From Schistosoma haematobium (Eukaryota > Platyhelminthes > Trematoda > Strigeidida > Schistosomatidae): DNA of 64,000 bases. The stretch lies in contig NC_067197.1 of assembly GCF_000699445.3 (NCBI RefSeq), positions 31,603,809 through 31,667,808 of the forward strand, written 5' to 3'. The notes under the pieces were generated by a model. It was not told where the DNA came from. It saw only the letters and a program-made list of their open reading frames with translations, and searched no databases. Every line of letters starts with the position of its first letter. Positions within the stretch are counted from its first letter, which is position 1. Below, piece after piece: positions 11,190 to 24,290 of the stretch. The translations under genes were made by a program, and so were the position numbers.

Positions 11190-11266
11190 AGACTATCGAG
11201 AGTATGGATAGAGAATACAGGTGGGCAGTCTGTGCTCCCCCACGAGGGGTTAACAGGCGTAAGTAA
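11190..11266 (+). mobile_element. RTE-type 3' tail fragment
   Basis: It ends in GTGCTCCCCCACGAGGGG..AACAGGCGTAAGTAA, the same 3' terminus (stop codon plus GTAAGTAA tail) as the RTE copies in this window. Confidence 0.55.
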
Positions 11267-11809
11267 TTCACTTGTCTATAACAGATTGTAGTATCTCACC
11301 GTAAACAAATAAATCACTAAGAGGCAAGTATGCCAGATTATTTTGGCCTCATAAATCCACTGATATTTAAAACAAACTGAAAATTTTTTTATCAAAAGCT
11401 GACAAATACCGGCTTTTGATAACAACTTAAAATTTACGAGTACTTGATAAAAGGTTGCACTGAAACGGCCATAAAAATTGAATCTTTCTGTTTTTTTACA
11501 TTTTTACAAGATCTTTATTTCTCGTGAGTATGATTCTCATTGCATCTCCTCTCAGTCTATATCATTAATTTAAACACTTCCTCTTTGATTTGTTTACTTA
11601 ATTAGAACCCACCAATCCATGATACATAAGTCACTCAATGTTTTGTATTTTTGTCTTACAAACGTAAAATGTATTGATGACTTATTTTCTATTTTCTACT
11701 GCGCTGGTGACAAAATGTGCTTTGACCAATTCGAGACAGATGACTTTGAATTTCTCTCCACAAGATATTATCATTAATTGATTGTTAATATTAAAGGTAT
11801 TATGATTTA

Positions 11810-14800
11810 ACTCCGCCTGGAGTCTCTTCGGGGGCTACTGCCGGTCCCAAGCCCGGATAAAGTAGGAGGGTTGGGTATGGGGTTAGCGTCCCCATCCCGT
11901 AGAAAACTAACTCGCTAAAAAAACGCTAACCAGAAAAAATTATTCAAACCTTTTAAACTCTGCCCTGGGAGTCAAAAGGTCTTCATTTAGAAGAATTATG
12001 ACGCCTCATGATGAAAGCCGAATTCCTTCGGAAGTTACGAGGCCGATGCCCCTTCTGACAACCAGAGCGACCATTTATTTAGGTACATGGATGTTCGTAC
12101 AATGTGGGACACCGGGAGAGCCTTCCAAATTGCTGCAGAAATGATAAGATACAACCTAGAGGTACTTGGGATCAGTGAAACACATTGGACACAAGTTGGA
12201 CAACAACGACAAACTACAGGAGAGCTCCTGTTATACTCCGGCCATGAAGAAGAAAATGCACCACATACACAAGGAGTTGCATTGATGCTGTCCAAACAAG
12301 CACAAAATGCACTTATAGGATGGGAATCTCATGGACCAAGGATCATCAAAGCCTCGTTTAAAACAAAGAAAGAGGGCATTTCAATGAACATCATCCAATG
12401 CTATGCGCCTACCAACGACTACAATGAAGACGCTAAAGATCAATTCTACAATAGGCTGCAGTCAATCATTGAGAAGTGCCCAACAAAGGACCTGACCATT
12501 CTTATGGGAGATTTCAATGCCAAGGTTGGAACGGACAACACTGGATACGAAGACATCATGGGACGACACGGACTGTGAGAAAGGAACAAAAATGGTGAGA
12601 GATTTGCAAACCTATATGCCTTCAATAAACTGGTCATATGTGGCACCATATTCCCACATAAACGCATACACAAAACCACATGGACTACACCGGATCACTC
12701 TACACAAAACCAAATCGACCATATTTGCATCAACAAAACGTTCAGGAGGACTATAGAGGACGTGAGAACCAAGAGAGGAGCTGATATAGCATCAGACCAT
12801 CACTTGCTGATCGCCAAAATGAAATTGAAACTCAAGAAGAACTGGACAACGGGGCGGACAATATCACAAAAGTTCAATACGGCCTTTCTTCAGGATACTA
12901 ACAAACTCAACAAATTCAAGATAGACCTCAGCAACAAGTTCCAGGCCTTTCATGATCTACTCAATGGAGAAGGAACTACTGTGGAGAGCAACTGGAAGGG
13001 GATCAAAGAGGCAATCACTTCAACATGTCATGAGGTCCTGGGTCACAAGAAGCACCATCGCAAGGAATGGATCATTGTTGATACACTGGATAAGATTCAA
13101 GAAAGAAGGAACAAGAAGGCAGCAATCAATACCAGTCGAACAAGAGCAGAAAAAGCCAAGGCACAAGCTGAATACACAGAAGTGAACAAACAAGTGAAGA
13201 GGAGCATCAGAACCGACAAACGTAAATATGTGGAAGATTTAGCAATGACGGCGGAAAAGCCTTCAAGAGAAGGAAACATGAGACAATTGTATGACACAAC
13301 AAAAAAACTCTCTGGAAATCGCCGAAAACCAGAACGACCAGTGAAAAGCAAAGAAGGCGAGGTAATCACCAACATTGAAGAGCAACGAAACAGGTGGGTA
13401 AAACACTTCAAAGAACTGTTGAATCGACCAGCACCACTGAACCCACCCAACATCGAAGCAGCACCCACAGACCTCCCAATCAATGTTGGCCCACCAACAA
13501 TTGAAGAAATCAGCATGGCCATCAGACAAATCAAGAGTGGCAAAGCAGCAGGACCGGACAACATCCCAGCAGAGGCACTAAAAGCAGACGTAGCGGCAAC
13601 TGCAAGGATACTCCACATTCTCTTCAATACGATTTGGGATGAGGAACAAATACCAACAGACTGGAAAGAAGGACTTCTGATCAAAATACCAAAGAAAGGC
13701 GATCTCAGCAAGTGTGATAACTACAGGGGCATCACTCTTCTCTCAATACCGGGAAAAGTCTTCAACAGGGTATTGTTAAACAGGATGAAGGACTGCGTAG
13801 ACGCCCAACTTCGTGACCAACAGGCAGGATTCCGTAAGGATAGATCGTGTACAGACCAAATCACAACTCTACGGATCATTGTGGAACAATCAATTGAATG
13901 GAATTCATCACTGTACATCAACTTCATTGACTACGAGAAATCATTTGATAGCGTGGACAGAACAACACTATGGAAGCTTCTTCGACACTACGGCGTGCCT
14001 CAAAAGATAGTCAATATCATACAGAACTCATATGATGGATTACACTGCAAAATCGTGCATGGAGGACAGTTGACAAAGTCGTTCAAAGTGAAGACCGGTG
14101 TCAGGCAAGGTTGCTTACTCTCACCCTTTCTCTTTTTCCTGGTGATCGACTGGATCATGAAGACGTCAACATCTGAAGGGAAGCACTGGATACAATGGGC
14201 ATCTAGGATGCAGTTGGACGATCTAGACTTCTTAGATGATCTGGCCCTTTTATCTCAAACGCAACAACAAATGCAGGAGAAGACGAACAGTGTGGCAGCA
14301 GCCTCAGCAGCAGTAGGTCTCAATATGCACAAAGGGAAAAGCAGGATTCTCCGATACAACACAGAATACACCAATCCAATCAAAATTGACGGAAAAGATT
14401 TGGAAGATGTAAAAACCTTTAAGTATTTGGGCGGCATCATTGATGAACACGGTGGATCTGATGCAGATGTGAAGGCGCGGATCGGCAAAGCAAGAACAGC
14501 ATATTTACAACTGAAGAACATCTGGAACTCAAACCAACTGTCAACCAACACCAAGGTCAGGATTTTCAATACAAATGTCAAGACAGTTCTATTGTATGGG
14601 GCATAAACCTGGAGAACTACAAAAGCCATCATCCAGAAAATACAGGTGTTTATTAACAGTTGTCTACGCAAAATACTTCAGATCCATTGGCCGGACACTA
14701 TTAGCAACAACCAACTGTGAGAGAGAACAAACCAGATCCCAGTGGAGGAAGAAATCAGGAAGAAGCGCTGGAAGTGGATAGAACACACATTGAGAAAAAC

Positions 14801-15023
14801 ACCCAACTGCGTCACAAGACAAGCCCTCAGTTGGAATCCTTAAGGCCAAAGGAAAAGAGGAAGACCAAAGAACACATTACGCCGAGAAATGGAAACAGAC
14901 ATGAGAAAAATGAACAAGAATTGTATGGAACTAGAAAAGAAGGCCCAGGATAGAGTGGGTTGGAGAATGCTGGTCGGCGACCTATGTTTCATTGGGAGTA
15001 ACAGGCGTAAGTAAGTAAGTAAG
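11810..15023 (+). mobile_element. Near full-length RTE-clade non-LTR retrotransposon
   Basis: The 3214-bp element is flanked by exact 12-bp target duplications TATTATGATTTA (11798-11809 and 15024-15035). It has a 5' leader of about 280 bp, a single long coding region (endonuclease then reverse transcriptase) and a 3' tail of GTAAGTAAG repeats directly after the stop codon. Length and domain order fit RTE elements of schistosomes (SR2/Perere-3/SR3 group). It is the reference copy for at least a dozen fragments in the window. Confidence 0.9.
12087..15014 (+). pseudogene. RTE endonuclease-reverse transcriptase, inactivated
   Basis: The original product would nick target DNA (APE-type endonuclease) and reverse-transcribe the element RNA. 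Endonuclease motifs: GISETHW (catalytic Glu), MGDFNAKVG, SDHHL. Reverse transcriptase motifs: YEKSFDSVDR, GVRQGCLLSPFLF, FLDDLALLS (catalytic Asp pair). One frame is kept to the TAA at 15012, but three nonsense codons break it: TGA at 12576 (a Gly codon in the sister copy), TAA at 14604 (from Glu) and TGA at 14718 (from Trp). A one-base loss just before 12087 also shifts the frame and removes the start of the endonuclease, including the conserved Asn of the TCNVRT motif. Few changes overall, so it is a recent but dead copy. Confidence 0.88.
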
Positions 15024-15035
15024 TATTATGATTTA

Positions 15036-15827
15036 CTTCGGTGCCGACCGGCAATTAAATCCGAGATGAGTGTTTCGTCTTACATCGCATTTCTTAGCTG
15101 TGTGTATTAGCATAACAGCGTTAATATTTGCACAGAAATTCAAACGACATAAGAATTGTTTCAAACAACAATGAGTTGTCTATTGTGTTATTATGTTCAG
15201 ATGAACAGCTATTTGTTCAAAGAGTGTGATAATAATGTACATGAGTTGTTTATCTAATCCTGATTATAAAGAGCACAGTAATACAAACAAGTAAGAATAA
15301 CATTGTTTCACATCTTTTTGATCATATTTTTATTTACAGTTATATTCATAACATGTATTTCATTATGCCTAAGTATTTATCAAATTGTGTTCAGCAAACA
15401 TGCAGGATAATAATAAGCTAGATACTTTGGAAATAAATGACTTATAACAATATAGCATGATGATATCTTCACACCGTATTCGACTTCACTTGGTATCCTA
15501 TAAACAGGTACTCCATCAACGGTAATGATTGTGGCTTACAGAATCAACCATCATCATGAATGATATGAATAATAATGGTCTCTCTGAAGCTTTAATTATT
15601 CCGTTGGGCTAAAACTAATCTCACTCAATGCTTTCAAACTGTAAGAAGCTATAGAGAGTATAGTTTCTTCATAAAATTTATTTTGATGTTACGTGAATTT
15701 CTCACTAATAACTAAAATGATATTCGAATATTATATGGTTGAATTTTTTGAATAAACACGTAATGAAAACGTGTAACTTTTATTAGACTAAATTTATCGC
15801 GTCGGTGAGCATCATTAACATATTTAG
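15036..15827. other. Nothing recognised
   Basis: AT-rich sequence between the RTE copy and a SINE. No supported exon. Confidence 0.3.
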
Positions 15828-16180
15828 TATCGGAAGGGGTTTTGTAGATTTTGTGTAGTTCTAGTAAGAAGTAGTGACCAGTGGAGCTCAACCGGATCTA
15901 TTGTGAGATAGTAACTCACTGAACAGATTGGTGGATGTGTCGCTCAATTTCGTGAATTAGTTGAAGTTAGACATTAACACCGTTGGGTGCCGACTCAGTG
16001 GTCTAGTTGGTTAAGCGCCAGGCGCGAGACTGATAGGTCCTGGGTTCGAATCCCGAGAGGTGTGATCGTGGGTCCGCACTGCTGGGCACCCCCACAATTG
16101 GACGAAACGGCCGTCCAGTGCTTCCAGGTTTTCCACGGTGGTCTAGCTTCAAATGACTCATGATCTCAACTACTAAAAAT
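15828..16180 (+). mobile_element. Family T tRNA-like SINE
   Basis: Plus-strand copy with a head (GTTGAAGTTAGACATTAACACCG), an A box (GTGGTCTAGTTGG) and a B box (GGGTTCGAATCCC), both well kept, and the 3' CTTCCAGGTTTTCC part. The hammerhead is degraded (CTGGGCA instead of CUGANGA), although GAAAC and GGCCGTC are kept. Confidence 0.8.
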
Positions 16181-16404
16181 TAACATATTTGTTTCTTGTA
16201 TGAATGCTACAGGGTAAACATAGTTTGTTGATTGAATCATGTGTCATCCTCTCCTAGAAGAAAGAAATCAAAAGATACTTTAACTAATGCACCAAAATCT
16301 TTTTTGATATAATTAGGCGTAAAATTTTGTTCTTTCTGTATAACTTCCAAATAGGAAACATTTCAAGTTTGAATACAATCAGAAATTACTACGCGGTTAA
16401 AAAT

Positions 16405-16885
16405 TGTTGTGTCCCGATAAGAATTATGAGTGGTAATTTTTTGGGATCTATTTATGGATCAATATTGTGCGTATATTTTTGTCGTATAATTGTTAATTAA
16501 ATAAACTATTCATATTTACGTCTCTCTTATCATAAGCTTTATTTTAACCTATGAACTGTTATTATACGATTTTTCATTCTTGAATTATGCCCTGTCTATC
16601 AATCACTACCTCCCACATTCACAGCCAAATTTGGCCAAATCTTGTACGAATGTTATTTTCTATTTTATGGTACGATGTGGTCTGCTTGATTGGTATATAA
16701 ACTCAGTATGTTTGAAATATAATGATTCATATCGCAGAGGCTGAGACTTGTGTTCTGGACTTAACTGGCTGGGCTAAGCAAGAAGCAGGGCCAATCAGGA
16801 CTCTAGGCTGCTTGCACGTATTTTACGCGTCCTTGGTCCGATCGATAAGTCACTGCCCTCTAATCAGCGGTCACAAGTTATAACA
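16405..16885 (+). mobile_element. Solo LTR with 5-bp target duplication
   Basis: It begins TGTTGTGTCCCGAT and ends AAGTTATAACA (TG..CA termini). Exact AAAAT duplications flank it at 16400-16404 and 16886-16890. A GGTATATAAACTCAGTATG stretch is the likely TATA box. No internal coding region adjoins it, so it is a recombined LTR retrotransposon. The family is not identified. Confidence 0.85.
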
Positions 16886-16890
16886 AAAAT

Positions 16891-17689
16891 AAAACGTATC
16901 TGGTTGTTACTTATGATTTTTCTTTAATAGCACTCTTCAATATGCCAACTAATATAACTCATTTTGTGTGTGGTTATGTATTTACGATTAGTTTGCAATA
17001 ATGTATTTTACTTATGTTTGTTTCATTGAAATCATCAGATTTAACACGTTTTGAGGAATTTCATCAGTTGATTAAAATGGCAGAAAATGTAGATGAATAA
17101 AAAATTATTGTCCATATAAAGTTGGGAAGAATTTGAACACTACAGCAATAGAAAATCGGTTATAAATAGCTTTTCATATATGATCATACAGATCAAGCGG
17201 ACGGAAGAGGGTACAGTGAGTTCATAGAGACTTATCGCTGTTATAAACATTATAAATAAATTGGATACGGTATATAAAAACGATAGCATTAAAATAAGTG
17301 CCGAAAATAGGCATAGATGAATAAGTTACAGTTTCTCTCGTTCTGATTACTCAATCTCTGAATCACCTGCTTTTCAACTATGTGGATATTCCGGTACATT
17401 TGACTGACTTGGATTTAGAATAACATATATAAGCGAACGATATTATTTCCGACTAGAGCCTCAGCAAGCTTTACTTCGATATACGGTAATATTTATATGC
17501 ATTTATATGCTATAAGAAAAGTCTTTACATATAATTTCATGATATACTTGTATGGAAAGCTCATGATCATTCATGAGCTTAATACCTAACTATTCAAACA
17601 GGAAATACTATCATAAATAGTTTGTTATTCCTTTACTATTCTTTGAACAGTTGAGACTAGGTTTAATATATTACGTATGGAAGCATATA
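16891..17689. other. Nothing recognised
   Basis: AT-rich sequence, no supported exon. Confidence 0.3.
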
Positions 17690-17880
17690 TTACTGAATGG
17701 CCCACACTACATGTATATACGACGAAACGCGTGTCCTGGATTCCACTGCTAGCGACTATCCATCTTTGTTTAGTGCTTGTGAACTAAGGCAATATCGAGG
17801 CGATCCACACAATATGCACTTATGCCAACAAGAGACTAATTAATTGCATTTCTAAACATCAATGCGAAGATACCAAGTGA
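17690..17880 (+). mobile_element. Partial Sm-alpha-like repeat with hammerhead 3' half
   Basis: It contains GACGAAACGCGTGTC and the CTGGATTCCACTGCTAGC downstream part, then the AAGGCAATATCGAGGCGAT tail shared with the other Sm-alpha copies. The CUGANGA half is missing, so no ribozyme can form. Confidence 0.7.
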
Positions 17881-18234
17881 AAAAAAGATATAATGAGACA
17901 ATAATTTATGAACGAATCAATCAGGTATAAGATAACAGGTCTCGGATTTTGAGGCGATATTCATTCATCCATTTGGACAAGCAGAGTTTTGGTATTATAG
18001 CTGATGTCAGTTCGTGATGAAAACCCTAAATCTGATTTCTAACCTTAATCATCAACTGTAAATTATAATTATAATTCCTCACACAGGTTTATAACCCTCA
18101 TTTGGTTCTGGTAACTAAGTGGACACTAGAGATTATAAAATATTACCAGTAATAAAAATTTTACATTTTCCTAAAATAAATCTAATACAAACTAAAATTT
18201 AATGATAAATATCAGCTACAAATTAGATTTCCAT
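17881..18234. other. Nothing recognised
   Basis: AT-rich sequence, no supported exon. Confidence 0.3.
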
Positions 18235-18325
18235 TTTCAGGAGTTTTTGTGGAGATTTTAGTAATTTCAATAGTTGAAATCATGAGTCAATTGAAGCTAG
18301 ACCACCATGGAAAACCTGGAAGCAT
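18235..18325 (-). mobile_element. Family T SINE fragment
   Basis: Only the TTTTGTGGAGATTTTAGTAA..CTAGACCACCATGG end is present. It stops at CCTGGAAGCA, just before the hammerhead. Confidence 0.7.
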
Positions 18326-18329
18326 ATAG

Positions 18330-18966
18330 TTGCTTAAATAAATATCTTTGTAAACATCTCGATTGAGATAAATATTAGTGTAGTATAATATTATTGTTTA
18401 TTACATTAGAAATATTCAGTTTGCTTAAAAAGTATGATCAGAGTCTGGTTATTTTGAGTAGCTTTAGGCCTTCATTAAGATTGCCGAGTACAAAGTTCAT
18501 GAATGCATTGGCCATATAACAACTTTATGTATATTCCTGAATATAATTCTGATATCAAAGGTCTAAATAGTATAAACTACATAAATATAAAGTTATATAG
18601 TTTTCTAGTTATCATCTTAATAGATTACTACCAAATTGAAGTTAATATAATTGGTCATTTATATCAACTATACATTAAAATAAGATCAATGTATTCTTAA
18701 AGTATTGTTATTACAGATGTAAGAAATGTTCATTTTATTCACTGAAAAGTAAAATCATATTTATTTCCCATAATGAATTATTTATCTCTCAAACACGTGT
18801 AATATATTACAAGGCTAATTTGTAGTGGTTAATACTATATCAAGATGATATAGGCTATTCTAGCATTTGACCAAACCAATTTATTCACTCAATCAACACG
18901 CAATCTAACTGGAGTCAGAGAGGGTCACTAAAAGTTTAAACATATTTTGTTTGTAACTTGACTAAT
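18330..18966. other. Nothing recognised
   Basis: AT-rich sequence. The short open frames have no family features. Confidence 0.3.
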
Positions 18967-18978
18967 GCAGTCAGCTAT

Positions 18979-19519
18979 TTATTGATTTATTTATTTGGAC
19001 ACATAAACATTGGTACGAGGGGGCATCAAATACATATGCGCCACACAGTAACAATGAGGCCAGTAGTAGTTATCATTGATTTGTGTGAAGGTAGTTATAT
19101 TTCCCGGGTGCGCAAACTAAAGCAGGTGGTTCTCTCAGGGGACTAAACCTCAAGCCTTTAACGTAAAGGTGCAATCTACAAGACAGTGGAGTAACGTTAG
19201 GAGATACGGTCCCATGGTAGTCGGTGACCAACAACAGATTATACGTCATTTATCTCCCCGGGATCCTGGGGCGCATCTGCACTATTCGTTTGGAATCAAG
19301 GTATTCCAAGTCCCATGGGTGGATTCTTCATATCCACCAAGCCGGTAAAAGCAACGGACATTTACTTTTTGTCCTCTCAATTTCGTAAACAATACACTTG
19401 TCACGAAAGGTAGTGAGTAGGACTTCCCTGACAATGGCTGTATAAACGTGGCCATGTGAAAACATTTCGAGAAGGAGAATGGACTCTCCTCACCCTCGGA
19501 CATACCAAGGCATTTGCGA
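18979..19519 (-). mobile_element. Family Q retroposon, second copy
   Basis: Homologous to 564-1034 (shared GGCATCAAATACATATGCGCC, GTGACCAACAA and GGACTCTCC blocks). A T-rich start marks the tail of a minus-strand insertion. The flanks GCAGTCAGCTAT (18967-18978) and GCAGTCAACTAT (19520-19531) form a 12-bp target duplication with one mismatch. Confidence 0.75.
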
Positions 19520-19534
19520 GCAGTCAACTATGTG

Positions 19535-22010
19535 AGGTGTTAATTATTTCACTTGACAGTTATATGTGATTTCATGTATTGCTTTAGATACTTGTTTGAT
19601 GGACAAACTCTAAAACTCTATTTATAGTACAATAATTTCATTTTAAAAGAAGTCGAAATACATGGAAGCTCTCATCATATTCTAGGTTTTATCCTACCAA
19701 TTTTGTCTGAGTTTTTATATACAGAACTGTTAGTTTCAGAACTCATATTTAGTGTAACGAAAACGGATGAATTCATTGTACACTACATATATACCTATCA
19801 AATAAATTTGTCCACAGAAATAGTGATAACTACCTTGATAAGTATGATTCAAAGATAACTAGGTAAGAAAACATCAAAGACTAATCAGTAAACAAATAAA
19901 ACGTTTATTTATGTTAAACTAAACTTTACAATCGATTAGTAATGTTATTCAATCCTCAATTTATATGACGTACATATTCAGAAGCATCGTAAAGTATTTT
20001 TGACATTTATTATCTCCGTTTTATTTATATAGATACATTTCACATGGTGTTAGCAGACAAACTGGAAACTATTCAAGTGATCAGTATTACTTGTGATGAA
20101 AAGGCTTGAATGCTTGTATTAATATAAACTACGTCCCCACCACTATGAACTGCTGTAAAATTAAATCTGTATAGACTAAGCTTTATGGATTACTTAGTTC
20201 ATTTCGAATTAATAAATTTCGATTTCTTACATTTGGTTACCTGATCAACTTAAAGTAGTAAGCTGATTAGAAGCAAAGTTCAATTTACTATTTGCGTTTT
20301 CAGATACATTCCCAGAATTATGTGTTTAAGAGGGAGTAGTGCTTTTACAATTGCATTCATCAAGCACTTTAAAGATATTGATTACAAATATGGATATCCT
20401 TATATCATTCAAAATAATCAACGACTAACAAAGTTACTATTAATCCGCTTTACAGAATCCGTTAAGGTCAAACACTCGTCATCCGACCTATGTGCTTTGT
20501 ATGTAATAATGATAAGTCTCTCTTTGTTATGATAAGTGTAATTGTGATTAAATAATTTGATGTTATATAATCTTATTGGTATCCAATACGATAATATGGT
20601 TTTTATTCTTTTACATGTTTATATTTATTCTTTTGATTAGGCAGTCTTACCAATACAATTATAAACTTCAACAACCTTGATTATCTTTTCTAGACACATA
20701 GTGTCATGTTTTAACTATTTTAAACATCTCATTTCGTTGTTTGACGGCCCATGATTGCACTCCCTATTTGAATGGACGAATGAGTTAGGATGCTTGGCTT
20801 CTCTGCTTCGCTTCTCCTCTTAATGTGTGTTTAAGTAAACTAGATTATGAAATAAATCTATCCAGCTTAACCCGTATTTGGTTTCTTATTACCATTGTCA
20901 CTCAAACGAGATTATACTAGGTGTAATATGCGGAGTTAAACGGAAGATATATATCCATGGTATACTCACTCATTCGTTTAAACAGGTACTCAGAATACAA
21001 GCCACCAAAGTGGTGAGTCTGATGTGATTCGAACAGGCAACCTTCTGATCTAGAATCAGATCACAGAGCAACAAAATTTTTGCCTGACATCATTATTTTA
21101 GCTTCTAACATGATCTAACTAAGTAAAGTTTTTGAAACCAACATTTCCAATCACATTACTCTTTAACTAATGATTGTTTGCAGCTGACGAGAAGCCTTGA
21201 AGTAGGATGGGTTTATTTTATCCTTTGAATTTGGTTCTTCTTGATTTATATGTATGACATTTTATAATAATGAGAATAAATATATTAGCAAACCCGTTAC
21301 ACAAACTATGGATTTACATTGTTTTTTTAATATATCCACTGAAATTCGCCCCATGCACACAGTGTCATCTATAAATAAAAGCGTTACATTATTCCATGAC
21401 CTCAGGCTATTGTTGTCACGAATTGAAAAGAAAAATCAGGAGGTTTTGCCTTGTTTTATCTTACTTATCATTCGGTTTCTTATTATGATTGAGCTGGTTA
21501 GCAACAGAGTATGATATTTATCTCTATTGAATCTGCTTAGTTCCTTACATTGCTTGGGGATTTTTGTGTTGTAATTTGAAACTTTACGATAATCACCGCT
21601 GAGGGCTACATTCGACCACTTTACGGTTGGTGTATTCCAATGCGTAGTCGCCCTTCTTTAATGTAGCGAGTCGGTTATCTGGTTTATTTTCTTGTTCTTA
21701 TTGCTTAACTTTCACGTGTACTTTACTGTTTGAACCTCTGATTGTATATTATTCAATGAGTTCTATATTCTCATTTGAAAGGAGCGTTTTCTATTTGATC
21801 ACAACTTTGATAGAGTAATTGATTTGGAATTTTTCTCTCTCAGTGTTTATTTTCATTTCCGTAACTACACTGTATAAACAGAAAAAGTTTTACTTGTTAG
21901 TGTTGGATATTTTAAGTAGTATTCGTTCACTAGAAGTCTCTGTACAAAAAAATTTAAACTCTCCTTTCAGTTGATGTAAACGTTTTCCTCCTTGCTCAAC
22001 ATTGAACTAA
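19535..22010. other. Mostly unassigned; one weak exon candidate
   Basis: AT-rich sequence. The segment 20304-20500 follows a fair acceptor (TTTGCGTTTTCAG), stays open for about 65 codons and ends near a GTAATA donor. It matches no family I know and shows no saposin cysteine pattern. A decayed tRNA-like B box (GTTCGAATCAC, minus strand) sits near 21020-21055. Confidence 0.25.
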
Positions 22011-22139
22011 CTTAGTTTCATATAACCGATATTGATAATGTGATAGCTAGTGATATGTGCATTGTGATTGAAGATAAGTGTATAACCATGGGTCTAAGTT
22101 TCTGATCAATCAGCCAACCACTGAAATGTATCTTATCGA

Positions 22140-22330
22140 CAAATTCCAACCACTTAACATTAAACTGTAGTGTACGCGAGGTTGAATGACGTATAATGTT
22201 GCTCATAATTCAACATCTAGTGCTTTCAGGTTTTTAACAGTGGTCTAACATAAGTCGGTTCATAAGTTCAATGAAATTCGGCGACCTTCACAACCTCAAA
22301 CTGAAACGTATTAAAGAACCTGACACACAA
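22140..22330 (+). mobile_element. Family T SINE 3' remnant
   Basis: The CTAGTGCTTTCAGGTTTTTAAC..GTGGTCTAACAT block and the following TTCATAAGTTCAATGAAA match the SINE 3' end. The rest is lost. Confidence 0.5.
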
Positions 22331-22571
22331 GACGTTGATCATTACTCAGTGTTTAGAAAAATGTGGTAGTGAGATAGTCTTAATTAGCTTAACGTAACAA
22401 CAAAATCAACAGTGAATAAATCCCATTTTTCATGATTATTAACTGTCAACAAATGTACTGTTGTAATTGCTGCTCACAACATACTGACCATTTGACAGAC
22501 TATAACTTGTTATTACATCTACTTGCCTCATTTCAAGCATTCAAACATAAATAAATACAAATAAATAGTTC

Positions 22572-22850
22572 TAAGTTAGACGACCATTAAAAACCTGGAA
22601 GCACTGAACGACCATTTCGTCCCATCGTGAGACTCCTCAGCAATGTACATCCATGACCCCACACACAGGACTCAAACCTAAAGCCTTCGATGTCATACGC
22701 AGACACTTAACTTCTAGACTCCTGCGGTATTATTGTTTAACTCCAATCGATCCACGATCTCACGCAGCCCTTCATCCATTGTCTGAAGTAGATAACTATT
22801 TCACACCGGACATGAACTAGACTCCAGTAATCACGGCTTCTCACTTGAAC
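22572..22850 (-). mobile_element. Family T SINE, diverged hammerhead
   Basis: Minus-strand SINE with CTGAGGAG and stem II kept, but GAAAT in the core and GTT at the cleavage site. The tRNA-like region is degraded. Confidence 0.7.
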
Positions 22851-22854
22851 TCGT

Positions 22855-23337
22855 TAATTCAACTGTAAAAATACTACAATTTCCACTAATTCCCATAATG
22901 ACAAGTAAATAAGCTTATTATAGTGCTATGTGGACATGTAATCATCTATAGTAATATTAACATCTCAGTTAAAAAATATTTTTGTGACAAGAATTCCCAT
23001 TTCCTTAATATCAAATTATTTACTGAAAAGAAATTGAACTGAAATTCATCCTTCTGAAAAAGAATATTTAAAATAAAGAAAAGTGGCAAAGAAAAAAAGT
23101 CATATGAAATCGAAAAAAATAATTTTATTAGGAATTTTACTTTCACTTAGCTCACTCTGAGCACACTCGATAAAACATAGTTATCTAAGTGTTCTTTTTT
23201 TCTCCATAAAACTAATCAATTCCTGCCCCTAATAGACTGTATTTTTAAAGTATTTTTATATTAGTGAACAATGTTAACGTATAATGTTATTATTGTTGTC
23301 TTACGTCTCTATTGTATAAAATATTAATTACAAGGAC
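22855..23337. other. Nothing recognised
   Basis: Very AT-rich sequence. The minus-strand open frame at 22946-23146 has no family features. Confidence 0.3.
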
Positions 23338-23896
23338 TTATCCCGACCGTTGTTGCTACCTTGACGTGGTGGTCAGGCTTGCCTATCGTGATGAAGCAAC
23401 CGAGCTATACTCGTTCCTCAAGGTCCTACCATGTTAGACAAGTCGGTTGAAGAGCAGTAAGACTAAAAGCATTAAACACAAGGTCCGAAGGCGAAGTCGT
23501 ACTGCTGACTGTACAGAGGTGTGACAACAATAAGGTGTTTCCTTCAGACAACTAGCATGACAGCGATGCTGCCTTCCCACAAGGAGAGATGGGGTTAGAA
23601 AAGGTCGACCCTAGAAATGCACACCTCGCCTTATCCCACGGATATTCATCTCCAACGGTAAGGTCTCAGCAAGTACGGAGCTAAGACGGAAATTACTCAT
23701 AAAAATATCGTGTGTGACCGACCTGAAGCAGTTGTCCCTTGGGCATTGCGGTCACGCTCTCAAGTTACCAAGACAACATCTAATCCAATTTTCTTTTCAG
23801 GCACCTCCAGAAGAACCCGGGAAGTGATAACCGCCCTCATACCTCTAACAGGACTCAAGACTGATCATAAAAATGAACAGCTAAATTCATTGTGTT
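23338..23896 (+). mobile_element. 5' fragment of another non-LTR retrotransposon
   Basis: This GC-richer block starts CCGTTGTTGCTACCTTGACG..GGTGGTCAGGCTTGCC, a type of opening found in 5' regions of fluke non-LTR elements. It has no endonuclease or RT sequence and ends near 23896. The frames are short and broken. The identification rests on the style of the leader only. Confidence 0.5.
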
Positions 23897-23939
23897 GAAG
23901 TTCAATCAATGAATGTATTAGATTGTTGAATGTAGATTA

Positions 23940-24290
23940 GTTTAATGATTGTATTTTTAATCAGAGTGGAGTTTTGTGGATATTATTAGTAATTTAATAG
24001 TTGACTTCTTGAGACCACCATGGAAGTCCTGGAAGCACTGGACGGCCGTTTCGTCCCAGTATGGGACTTCACAGCAGTGTGTATCCACGATCTCTCCTTG
24101 CAAGATTTGAACTCAGGACCTATCAGTCTCGCGCACGAACGCTTAGTCATTAGACCACTGAGCCGGCTGTCATCCAACGGTGTTAATGTCTAACTTCACC
24201 TAATCCACAAAATTGAGCGACACATCCACCATTGTCATCAGTGAGTTACTATCTCACAACAGACCCGGTTGAACTTCAATGATCATGACT
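23940..24290 (-). mobile_element. Family T tRNA-like SINE
   Basis: Near full-length minus-strand copy with a B-box region (AAGATTTGAACTCAGGACC), the head (CAACGGTGTTAATGTC) and the long 5' arm to AACAGACCCGGTTGAAC. The hammerhead has CTGTGAAG instead of CTGAGGAG, so it is probably inactive. GAAAC and GGCCGTC are intact. Confidence 0.78.

Noticed and set aside
13097..13711. 204-codon minus-strand frame.
   Set aside because: Antisense shadow of the RTE coding region.
21000..21060. tRNA-like B box on the minus strand.
   Set aside because: No matching A box or cloverleaf. Probably an old SINE remnant.
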